A DNA stretch of 10,264 bases, from assembly GCA_016650185.1 (NCBI GenBank), contig JAENWE010000404.1:1-10264 (forward strand), read 5' to 3'. The stretch's first letter is position 1. Every line of letters starts with the position of its first letter. This DNA is from Vicinamibacteria bacterium. Its GTDB lineage: Bacteria > Acidobacteriota > Vicinamibacteria > Fen-336 > JAGNNV01. Shown here piece by piece: positions 1 to 5,842 of the stretch. A model generated the notes under the pieces. It saw only the letters and a list, made by a program, of their open reading frames with translations. It was not told where the DNA came from and made no database searches. The position numbers and the translations under genes were made by a program.

Positions 1-766
1 GGATCTGCTCGAAGCCGGCGTCCACTTCGGACACCAGACCCGTCGTTGGGATCCGAAGATGCGCGAATACATCTTCGGTGAGCGCAACGGTATCTACATC
101 GTCGACCTGCAAAAGACCCAGGCGATGTTCGGCGAAGCTCTCCGCTATGTGCACGATGTGGCCGCGGGGGGCGGGGTTGTGCTCTTCGTCGGCACCAAGC
201 GCCAGGCTCAAGAGGTAGTAGCCGAGGAATCCGTTCGTTGCTCCATGCCTTTCGTCAACGAGCGCTGGCTCGGCGGGTTGCTAACCAACTTCACCACGGT
301 CAAGAAGAGCATCGACCGTCTCAAGCAGATCGAGATGATGCTGGCCGAGGGCCGGCAGGATCGCCTGACCAAGAAGGAATTCGCCGGACTGGCCAAGGAA
401 CAGGTGAAACTCGACAAGAACCTCAAGGGCATCCGGAACATGAAGAACCTGCCCGACGTCATCTTCGTGGTCGACACGAAGAACGAAGCCATCGCGGTGG
501 CGGAGGCTCGGAAGCTTCGGATCCCCGTGGTCGGCATCGTCGACACCAACTGCAACCCCGATTTCGTGGATTATGTGATCCCCGGAAACGACGACGCGCT
601 GCGTTCCATCCGCCTCTTCGCGAGCAAGGTGGCCGACGCCGTCATCGCGGGACGTTCGCTACGCGAGGCGAAGTCGGCGGAGATGGCGGCGACCGCACGA
701 GCTCGGACTGCAGCGACCGCGGCGGCGGCCGCGGCGGCGGCTCCCATCGCCGACACCACCGTCTAG
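1..766 (+). CDS. rpsB: 30S ribosomal protein S2 (5' end outside window)
   Basis: Small-subunit ribosomal protein S2, which is needed for S1 binding on the 30S body. The reading frame is already open at base 2, and about 254 residues are visible, so only a handful of N-terminal residues are missing. Family signatures are clear: AGVHFGHQTRRW then the NGIYIVDLQKT segment near the start, the RWLGGLLTNF segment in the middle, and PDVIFVVDTKNEAIAVAEA followed by IPVVGIVDTNCNPD towards the end. The C-terminus is a low-complexity alanine tail (eight alanines in a row) that is not part of the conserved fold; part of it comes from a 12-bp tandem duplication. It is followed by tsf, pyrH and frr, the classical order. 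Identity is certain; the true start lies upstream of the window. Confidence 0.98.
   Translation, partial: DLLEAGVHFGHQTRRWDPKMREYIFGERNGIYIVDLQKTQAMFGEALRYVHDVAAGGGVVLFVGTKRQAQEVVAEESVRCSMPFVNERWLGGLLTNFTTVKKSIDRLKQIEMMLAEGRQDRLTKKEFAGLAKEQVKLDKNLKGIRNMKNLPDVIFVVDTKNEAIAVAEARKLRIPVVGIVDTNCNPDFVDYVIPGNDDALRSIRLFASKVADAVIAGRSLREAKSAEMAATARARTAATAAAAAAAAPIADTTV
717..740 (+). repeat. Perfect 12-bp tandem duplication in the rpsB tail
   Basis: CCGCGGCGGCGG at 717-728 is repeated exactly at 729-740. The two copies encode most of the polyalanine stretch near the S2 C-terminus. The unit is a multiple of three, so copy-number change would keep the frame. It is probably a replication-slippage product in a non-conserved tail. 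Confidence 0.85.
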
Positions 767-871
767 TCCCCCTCTGCCCACGATTGAAGGAGGGGCCGGT
801 TCCCCTTCTTCAAAGAGGCCGCAAAACGCCCCCATTGAACTCCGGGAAGGCCATCCCCCCCTAAATCCACC

Positions 872-894
872 GGGGGCATCGATTTCCCCCTTTT
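872..894 (+). terminator. Possible weak intrinsic terminator/attenuator
   Basis: GGGGG (872-876) can pair with CCCCC (886-890) across a 9-base loop, and TTTT follows at once (891-894). The stem is short but all G-C, and the T-run is only four long, so partial rather than full termination between rpsB and tsf is the most one can propose. Confidence 0.35.
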
Positions 895-904
895 CAACCC
901 TCCG

Positions 905-926
905 TCGAGGCCTTTTGAGGCCTCGA
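905..926 (+). repeat. Perfect 8-bp inverted repeat upstream of tsf
   Basis: TCGAGGCC (905-912) and GGCCTCGA (919-926) are exact reverse complements around the 6-base loop TTTTGA. There is no T-run after it, so it is not a standard terminator. It lies 18 bases before the tsf Shine-Dalgarno and could be an RNA-processing or mRNA-stability hairpin. Confidence 0.55.
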
Positions 927-952
927 ACCCACAATCCCCAGGCAGGAGACCC

Positions 953-1570
953 ATGAACATCACAGCTGACGCCGTCAAGACCCTACGCGAGCAGACCGGG
1001 GCGGGGATGATGGACTGCAAGAGCGCGCTCGTCGAGGCGGAAGGCGACATGAGCAAGGCGCAGGAGGTCCTCCGCAAGAAGGGCCTGGCCGCCGCGGCCA
1101 AGAGATCCGGCCGCACCGCCAGCGAGGGCATGGTCGGCCACTACATTCATCCCGGCGCCAAGGTCGGCGTGCTGGTGGAGATCAACTGCGAGACCGATTT
1201 CGTGGCCAAGAACGACGATTTTCAGGCCCTGGTCAGGGACGTGGCCATGCACATCGCCGCGGCCGCGCCGACTTTCGTCACCAAGGACGAGGTCCCCCCC
1301 TCGGTCGTCGAAAAGGAAAAGGAAATCTATCGCGCCCAGGCCATAAACGCCGGTAAACCGGAAGCGGTGGCCGACAAGATCGCCGAGGGCAAGCTGAAGG
1401 ACTTCTATGCCACCCAGGTCCTCTTGGAGCAGGCGTTCGTCCGTGATCCCAAAGTCACAATCGGGCAGCTCATCCAGGAAAAGGTCGCGGTCATCAAGGA
1501 GAACATCGTGGTGCGTCGTTTCGCGCGTTTCCGCGTGGGCGACGCGACATCGAACAGCCCGACCGAGTAG
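953..1570 (+). CDS. tsf: Translation elongation factor Ts (short form)
   Basis: Guanine-nucleotide exchange factor for EF-Tu in the cytoplasm. The 205-residue product starts with the EF-Tu-binding UBA-like domain (about residues 5-45, with VKTLREQTGAGMMDCKSAL), followed by the hallmark TDFVAKND at about 81-88 inside the core. It is much shorter than the 283-residue E. coli protein. It resembles the compact type, as in Thermus (about 196 residues), with a single core subdomain. The ATG at 953 has AGGAG at 944-948 and is the start expected for the family. It follows rpsB after a structured spacer and ends nine bases before pyrH, in the same reading frame as pyrH. Confidence 0.97.
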   Translation: MNITADAVKTLREQTGAGMMDCKSALVEAEGDMSKAQEVLRKKGLAAAAKRSGRTASEGMVGHYIHPGAKVGVLVEINCETDFVAKNDDFQALVRDVAMHIAAAAPTFVTKDEVPPSVVEKEKEIYRAQAINAGKPEAVADKIAEGKLKDFYATQVLLEQAFVRDPKVTIGQLIQEKVAVIKENIVVRRFARFRVGDATSNSPTE

Positions 1571-1579
1571 CCTTGGCGC

Positions 1580-2386
1580 ATGGCGAAACCAAGACTTGCC
1601 CGACCGTCGACGTCGAGAGGCGGGTCGGTCGCCGCGGCCTCAAAAGGCCCCGAAGCAGGGCGAAAGATAACGGGCGCACCCGTTTACAAAAGAGTCCTTC
1701 TCAAGCTCTCCGGTGAGGCGCTCCTCGGGGCCAAAACCTTCGGAATCGACCGCGCTTTCGCCGACTACCTGGCCGCAGAAATCCGCGAGGCTCACTCCCT
1801 CGGAGTTGAGATGGGCATCGTGGTGGGCGGCGGCAACATCTTTCGAGGCGTCTCCGACGCCGCCTACGGGATGGACCGCGTGTCCGCCGATCACATGGGA
1901 ATGCTTGCCACCGTGATCAATGGTCTGGCCCTCCAGGACGCCATGGAGCGGGCAGGACTCGCCACCCGCGTGCTTTCGGCCATCGAAATGCGCCAGGTGG
2001 CAGAGCCCTTTATCCGTCGCCGGGCCATTCGGCACATCGAGAAGGGCCGGATCGCGATCTTCGCCGCCGGCACCGGAAACCCTTACTTCTCCACGGATAC
2101 CGCGGCCGCGCTCCGGGCCACCGAAATCAAGGCCGAGGTGATCCTCAAGGGCACGCGGGTCGATGGCGTCTACGACCGCGATCCACTTCGATTCCCCCAG
2201 GCCAAGAAGTTCTCAGAAATCAAGTACATCGACGTCCTCCAGCGCGGCCTCAAGGTGATGGACAAGACCGCGATCTCGCTGGCCATGGAGAACAAGCTCC
2301 CCATCGTGGTGTACAACATCAAGAGGAAGGGTTTCTTGAGACGGGTCCTGACCGGCGAGAAGTTAGGAACGCTGGTTTGCGATTAA
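1580..2386 (+). CDS. pyrH: Uridylate (UMP) kinase
   Basis: Phosphorylates UMP to UDP with ATP in pyrimidine synthesis; a cytoplasmic hexamer of the amino-acid-kinase family. Visible motifs are KLSGEAL (about 42-48), GGGNIFRG (83-90), DHMGMLAT (about 104-111), GTGNPYFSTDTAA (164-176) and KGTRVDGVYD (about 190-199), all in the expected order. At 268 residues it is about 30 longer than usual. The conserved core begins only at residue 37, after a basic, Ser/Ala/Gly-rich extension. No in-frame ATG, GTG or TTG lies between 1580 and the core, and the only upstream stop is the tsf TAG at 1568. So 1580 is the only ordinary start. No good Shine-Dalgarno is seen; translation probably depends on coupling to tsf. 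Confidence 0.96.
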   Translation: MAKPRLARPSTSRGGSVAAASKGPEAGRKITGAPVYKRVLLKLSGEALLGAKTFGIDRAFADYLAAEIREAHSLGVEMGIVVGGGNIFRGVSDAAYGMDRVSADHMGMLATVINGLALQDAMERAGLATRVLSAIEMRQVAEPFIRRRAIRHIEKGRIAIFAAGTGNPYFSTDTAAALRATEIKAEVILKGTRVDGVYDRDPLRFPQAKKFSEIKYIDVLQRGLKVMDKTAISLAMENKLPIVVYNIKRKGFLRRVLTGEKLGTLVCD

Positions 2387-2452
2387 GGGGTCCGTCGAGT
2401 TTCCAGGAAGACCGGCGCGTGCCTTGGGTGCGCAACAACTCTGAACGACTTT

Positions 2453-2460
2453 AGGAGAGG
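2453..2460 (+). promoter_or_regulatory. Shine-Dalgarno of frr
   Basis: AGGAGAGG ends 9 bases before the frr ATG at 2470 and is the strongest ribosome-binding site in the operon segment. The rest of the 83-base pyrH-frr gap shows no clear promoter or terminator. Confidence 0.7.
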
Positions 2461-2469
2461 CAACAGGAC

Positions 2470-3033
2470 ATGGAGAAAGTGAAAGAAACGGTCGACAATG
2501 CCAGGCACCGCATGGACAGCGCGATCGAATCGGTCCGCAAGGAGTTCTCGTCCCTGCGCGCGGGACGCGCGAACGCTTCGATGCTGGATTCCATCAAGGT
2601 CGACTACTACGGAACGATGACCCCGCTGAACCAGGTCGGGAATATCGCGGTGCCGGACCCCACCCTCATCACCATCCAGCCCTGGGATGCGGGGCTGGTG
2701 GCGGTCATCGAGAAGGCCATCCGCACTTCCGGCCTCGATCTCAACCCGGCCACGGACGGCAAGCTCATCCGAATTCCGATTCCCTCCCCCACCGAGGAAC
2801 GCCGCAAGGCGCTGGTGAAGCTCGCCCACAAGGCGGCCGAGGAAGGAAAGATCGCCATCCGCAACGTCCGAAGGGACGCGAACGACTACTTCAAGAAGGC
2901 CAAAAAGGCGTCGGAGATCTCGGAGGACGACGAGAAGCACGCCGAGGCAGAAATCCAGAAGATCACCGACGCGGCCGTAGCCCGGGTAGATGAAATGCTG
3001 AAGGCGAAGGAAGTCGAAGTTCTACACGTGTAG
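2470..3033 (+). CDS. frr: Ribosome recycling factor
   Basis: Splits post-termination ribosomes together with EF-G. The 187 residues match the usual family length (about 185). Visible features are the N-terminal helix with the LRAGRA motif (29-34), the beta-rich hinge domain (about 31-105, containing PLNQVGNI and the PWD segment) and the C-terminal helices with RNVRRDAN (131-138), the conserved arginine region of the three-helix bundle. The start is set by AGGAGAGG at 2453-2460. The gene ends in two adjacent in-frame stops (TAG TGA). thrC follows directly, so co-transcription is likely. Confidence 0.98.
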   Translation: MEKVKETVDNARHRMDSAIESVRKEFSSLRAGRANASMLDSIKVDYYGTMTPLNQVGNIAVPDPTLITIQPWDAGLVAVIEKAIRTSGLDLNPATDGKLIRIPIPSPTEERRKALVKLAHKAAEEGKIAIRNVRRDANDYFKKAKKASEISEDDEKHAEAEIQKITDAAVARVDEMLKAKEVEVLHV

Positions 3034-3046
3034 TGACGGACCTTCG

Positions 3047-3058
3047 AAGGGGGAAGGA
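3047..3058 (+). promoter_or_regulatory. Shine-Dalgarno region of thrC
   Basis: A purine run made of AAGGGGG (3047-3053) and AAGGA (3054-3058) sits 4 to 9 bases before ATG 3063. It decides the thrC start in favour of 3063 over the in-frame GTG at 3033, which would place this purine run inside the coding region. Confidence 0.65.
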
Positions 3059-3062
3059 AGCG

Positions 3063-4238
3063 ATGACGTTCACACACCTCGCCTGCACCAAGTGCGGCGC
3101 CACCTACGACAAGGGCCAGCGCCTCAACCTCTGCGCCTGCGGCGCGCCCCTCTTCGCGCGATACGACCTGGCCGCGGCGGCGAGGGATATGCGTCCTGGG
3201 CACCTCGAACTTCGCGAGAAGACCCTCTGGCGATACAAGGAGGTGCTGCCGGTGGAAAATCCTGAGCATCGCCTGTGCCTGGGCGAAGGCATGACGCCCC
3301 TTCTCGAGACGCCCAACCTGGGTCGGGCTCTGGGCCTGCCAAACGCACTGGTGAAGGAGGAAAGCGGCAATCCGACGGGTTCCTTCAAGGCGCGCGGGCT
3401 GGCTCTCGCGGTCTCGATGGCGAAGACCCTGGGCGCCACCGATGTTTGCCTGCCTTCGGCGGGGAACGCGGGCAGCGCGCTCGCCGCCTACGCCAGTCGG
3501 GGTGGCCTGAAGGCGCATGTGTTTGTGCCGAACGACATCGCCGAGGTGTTTCTCATGGAAACCCTGGCCTACGGGGCTCAGGTCGAAACCGTCGAAGGGC
3601 TGATCACCGACGCGGGCCGGATCTGCGCCGGTCTCGCCAAAGAGCACGGCTGGTATGAGTGCGCGACTCTCAAAGAGCCGTACCGGGTCGAAGGCAAGAA
3701 GACCATGGGCTACGAAATCGCGGAACAGCTGTCCTGGAAACTGCCCGACGCCATCCTCTATCCCACCGGCGGGGGAACCGGACTGATCGGCATGTGGAAG
3801 GCTTTCGAAGAAATGGAAACGATGGGCTTCATCGGCCCGAAGCGGCCGCGGATGTACGCGATCCAGGCGGACGGCTGCGCGCCCATTGTCAAAGCCTTCC
3901 AGGAGGGCAAGGACTCCGCTCCGATGTGGGAGGGAGCCACCACTCATGCGCACGGACTTCGGGTCCCCAAAGCCCTGGGCGACTTCCTGATTCTCCGTGC
4001 CCTGCGTGAGAGTCATGGCGCCGCGGTCGCGGTCAGCGAAGCCGAAATCATTCAGGGGGTAAAGCTGATCGCCCGAACCGAAGGCCTGTTTGTCGCGCCC
4101 GAAGGGGGAGCCTGCGTCACCGCAGCCATGAAGCTCAAGGCATCGGGCCATCTGTCGTCCGGCGACTCGGTCGTGATCTTCAACACCGGAACCGGGTTCA
4201 AGTACGTCGACAACATGAAACCTCTCTGGAACGCCTGA
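3063..4238 (+). CDS. thrC: Threonine synthase (PLP-dependent)
   Basis: Converts O-phospho-L-homoserine to L-threonine using pyridoxal phosphate. The 391-residue protein opens with a zinc-ribbon-like segment (Cys8, Cys11, Cys24, Cys26). The fold-type II PLP core follows. GSFKARG carries the Schiff-base lysine at about Lys109, SAGNAGSALAAYA at about 132 contacts the cofactor, and TGGGTG (235-240) is the phosphate-binding loop. The N-terminal Cys-containing segment is characteristic of the shorter threonine synthase class of archaea and many bacteria, not the E. coli type. Start chosen at ATG 3063 because of a strong purine-rich Shine-Dalgarno; GTG 3033, which overlaps the frr stop, is the alternative. 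It is 3 bases from the asparaginase gene. A related PLP enzyme such as cysteate synthase is possible but less likely. Confidence 0.9.
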   Translation: MTFTHLACTKCGATYDKGQRLNLCACGAPLFARYDLAAAARDMRPGHLELREKTLWRYKEVLPVENPEHRLCLGEGMTPLLETPNLGRALGLPNALVKEESGNPTGSFKARGLALAVSMAKTLGATDVCLPSAGNAGSALAAYASRGGLKAHVFVPNDIAEVFLMETLAYGAQVETVEGLITDAGRICAGLAKEHGWYECATLKEPYRVEGKKTMGYEIAEQLSWKLPDAILYPTGGGTGLIGMWKAFEEMETMGFIGPKRPRMYAIQADGCAPIVKAFQEGKDSAPMWEGATTHAHGLRVPKALGDFLILRALRESHGAAVAVSEAEIIQGVKLIARTEGLFVAPEGGACVTAAMKLKASGHLSSGDSVVIFNTGTGFKYVDNMKPLWNA

Positions 4239-4241
4239 GGG

Positions 4242-5255
4242 ATGCCAAAGGACTCCGCCAAGGGTCGGCCGGCTGCGGCCAGACCCCACGTCCACGTGAT
4301 GTTCACGGGTGGAACGATCTCGATGAAGATCGATCCCAGCACCAGGGCAGCGGTTCCGGCCCTGTCGGGTCGGGACATCGTGGCCCAGGTGCCCGGATTG
4401 CGGAAAATTGCCCGGTTGACTCTCGAGGATTACGCCCGGCTTCCGGGGCCGCACGTCAACCCTCGCTGGATGTGGACCTTGAAGAAGAGGATTGAGGCCC
4501 ACCTGGCCGATCCAAAAGTGGATGGCGTGGTCGTTGCCCACGGAACCGACACGATCGAGGAAACCGCGTTTCTGGTGGATCTCACTACCGCAACCTCGAA
4601 ACCCGTGGTCTTCTGCGGCGCCATGAGAACGCTGGGAGAGGCGGGATCGGACGCGCCGTCCAACCTTCTGATCGCGGTGCAGACCGCGGCCAACCCGGCC
4701 GCGCGCCAACACGGCGTCCTGATCGCGGTGGGCGAGCAGATTCTGGCCGCGGGCGAGGCGGTGAAGACGCACACCCAGAGTCTGAGCGCGTTCCGGAGCG
4801 AGATCGGACCGGTCGCTATTCTGGACCGAAGCGGTGTCCGGTTCGTTCGCAGTCCCGTCCGCCGCCGATTTGTGAAGACGGGTTCTGTCGATCCGCGCGT
4901 CGACCTTCATGTGATGGCGGCCGGGTCGGACGGCGCTCTGATCCGAGCGTCGATTCGGCGCGGAGCTCGCGGTCTGGTCCTGGAGGGAACGGGAGCCGGC
5001 AACATCCCGCCCCGCGCCGTGCCCGCCATTCAGGCCGCGATCAAGGCGTCCATACCCGTGGTGATCACGTCGCGCTGTGGCTCGGGCTCGGTCGCTCCTC
5101 TCTACGGTTATGACGGCGGGGGCGCGCAGATGCAACAGATGGGTTGCCTGTTCGGCGGCGACCTCGTGGGGCAAAAGGCCCGTATCCTCCTCGTGGCCGC
5201 GCTCGGCGGACGTGTGTCCGGCCTCGCGTTGAACGCCCTCTTCGAAGCGCCGTAG
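4242..5255 (+). CDS. L-asparaginase (bacterial type I/II family)
   Basis: Hydrolyses L-asparagine to aspartate and ammonia. Conserved catalytic elements are all present in the 337-residue protein. TGGTI carries the nucleophilic threonine (Thr25). HGTDTIEETA carries the Thr102-Asp103 pair, KPVVFCGAMR follows at about 120, and VKTHT carries the catalytic lysine (Lys174). The C-terminal half has LVLEGTGAGNIP and PVVITSRCGSGSV, typical of the second domain that completes the active site. No signal peptide is visible, so it should be cytoplasmic. The ATG starts 3 bases after the thrC stop, with TGAGGG as an overlapping ribosome-binding site. Its product aspartate is the precursor of threonine, which fits its pairing with thrC. 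Glutaminase side activity cannot be judged. Confidence 0.93.
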   Translation: MPKDSAKGRPAAARPHVHVMFTGGTISMKIDPSTRAAVPALSGRDIVAQVPGLRKIARLTLEDYARLPGPHVNPRWMWTLKKRIEAHLADPKVDGVVVAHGTDTIEETAFLVDLTTATSKPVVFCGAMRTLGEAGSDAPSNLLIAVQTAANPAARQHGVLIAVGEQILAAGEAVKTHTQSLSAFRSEIGPVAILDRSGVRFVRSPVRRRFVKTGSVDPRVDLHVMAAGSDGALIRASIRRGARGLVLEGTGAGNIPPRAVPAIQAAIKASIPVVITSRCGSGSVAPLYGYDGGGAQMQQMGCLFGGDLVGQKARILLVAALGGRVSGLALNALFEAP

Positions 5256-5390
5256 CTTGGCCGCCAAGGGAAGGGTCGCGCGCACCGCGGCCTCCAAAGA
5301 GCGGCCTCCTCGAGCCGAACCTCATCATCGAGCGACGCCGGTTTTTCGTGTGCTAGTCTTCTTCCCGTTTACGGGGATCTTCTGAATACT
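5256..5390 (+). promoter_or_regulatory. Intergenic gap with candidate promoter for the signalling cassette
   Basis: This 135-base gap separates the metabolic operon from the signalling genes. A small hairpin (CTTGG 5256-5260, CCAAG 5264-5268) follows the asparaginase stop but has no T-run. An extended -10-like TGCTAGTCT lies at 5351-5359 with a poor -35 match (GCGACG, 5332-5337, 16-base spacer). If real, transcription would begin near 5366, 25 bases before the TTG at 5391. No gene is seen in the gap. Confidence 0.3.
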
Positions 5391-5756
5391 TTGACTCAAA
5401 CCATAGCGGGACCCATGGAAGTTCTTCTCGTCGAGGATGACGAGGACCACGCGGAGCTTGTCCGCCGCAATCTCCTGGGTCAGGCCACCCGGTGCAACAT
5501 CACCCACGTGAACAACGGAGAGGCGGCGCTCGACTACCTCTACCAGCGGGCCGAATACGCAAACCCGGATTCCTGCCCTCGCCCGGATCTCATCCTGCTG
5601 GACCTGCGGCTGCCCCGAGTGGACGGAATGACCGTGCTGGCGGATATCAGTCGGCCCCTCACCTCCAGGCCATCCCGGTGGTGGTGCTCACCAGTTCCGC
5701 CGCTGATCCAGATGTTTCCCAGGCCTACCTCCGCCACGCCAACTCCTACCTCGTGA
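5391..5756 (+). CDS. Response regulator receiver, Rcp1-like, truncated by frameshift
   Basis: Single-domain response regulator that would accept phosphate from a histidine kinase. The acidic pocket (VLLVEDDEDHAEL) and the phosphoacceptor segment LILLDLRLPRVDG are intact. After GMTVLADI (about base 5648) the reading frame leaves the family pattern and runs through nonsense to a stop at 5756. The missing C-terminal half is present one frame over (5651-5842). The start is either TTG 5391 or ATG 5415; the latter gives MEVLLVEDDEDHAEL, a normal start for this family. As read, the 121-residue product lacks the conserved Thr/Ser and Lys of the receiver and should not signal normally. Either it is a sequencing or assembly error or the gene is broken. 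Confidence 0.85.
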   Translation: MTQTIAGPMEVLLVEDDEDHAELVRRNLLGQATRCNITHVNNGEAALDYLYQRAEYANPDSCPRPDLILLDLRLPRVDGMTVLADISRPLTSRPSRWWCSPVPPLIQMFPRPTSATPTPTS

Positions 5757-5842
5757 AGCCTCTCGATCTGGTGAGCTTCGAGACGTTGATGAAGGAACTC
5801 GGGCTGTACTGGTTTACTTGGAACCAATCGCCCCGGATGTGA
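5651..5842 (+). pseudogene. Out-of-frame C-terminal half of the Rcp1-like response regulator
   Basis: Reading from TCG 5651 gives SAPHLQAIPVVVLTSSAAD, then the ANSYLVKPLD segment with the conserved lysine and ELGLYW, all diagnostic of the C-terminal half of Rcp1-family receivers. It joins the upstream frame exactly after LADI. Restoring one base in ATCAG (5646-5650), for example to ATCAAG, would give a normal IKSAPHL junction and an intact receiver of about 143-151 residues ending at the TGA 5840-5842. That stop overlaps a GTG start of the downstream kinase. Confidence 0.85.

Larger units (their letters stand above)
767..952 (+). promoter_or_regulatory. Structured rpsB-tsf intergenic spacer
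   Basis: A 186-base non-coding spacer, long for an otherwise compact operon. It is strongly C-rich on the + strand, with runs of five to seven C at several places. It holds a possible loose stem (CCCCTC 769-774 with GAGGGG 790-795), a terminator-like hairpin (872-894) and a perfect 8-bp inverted repeat (905-926). The tsf Shine-Dalgarno AGGAG lies at 944-948, four bases before the ATG. I see no gene here. In Escherichia coli the rpsB-tsf spacer also holds an attenuator-like element, so partial termination setting the S2 to EF-Ts ratio is a plausible role, but this is inference. Confidence 0.45.

Noticed and set aside
3033..3062. GTG 3033 as the start of thrC, overlapping the frr stop
   Set aside because: It would put a strong Shine-Dalgarno-like purine run inside the gene and add ten non-conserved residues. 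ATG 3063 is better placed, though the overlap start is not excluded.
5256..5268. CTTGG/CCAAG hairpin right after the asparaginase stop as a terminator
   Set aside because: Only five pairs, a 3-base loop and no following T-run. It could form but does not meet the pattern of an intrinsic terminator.
2886..5297. An 803-codon open frame on the - strand across frr, thrC and the asparaginase gene
   Set aside because: It is antisense to three clearly recognisable genes, and its product is rich in Arg, Gly, His and Asp with no recognisable domain. Long antisense frames are expected from strong third-position GC bias.
5310..5346. TTTTT run at 5342-5346 as the tail of a terminator
   Set aside because: I could not find a stable stem directly before it; only a weak AACC/GGTT pairing with a long loop is available.
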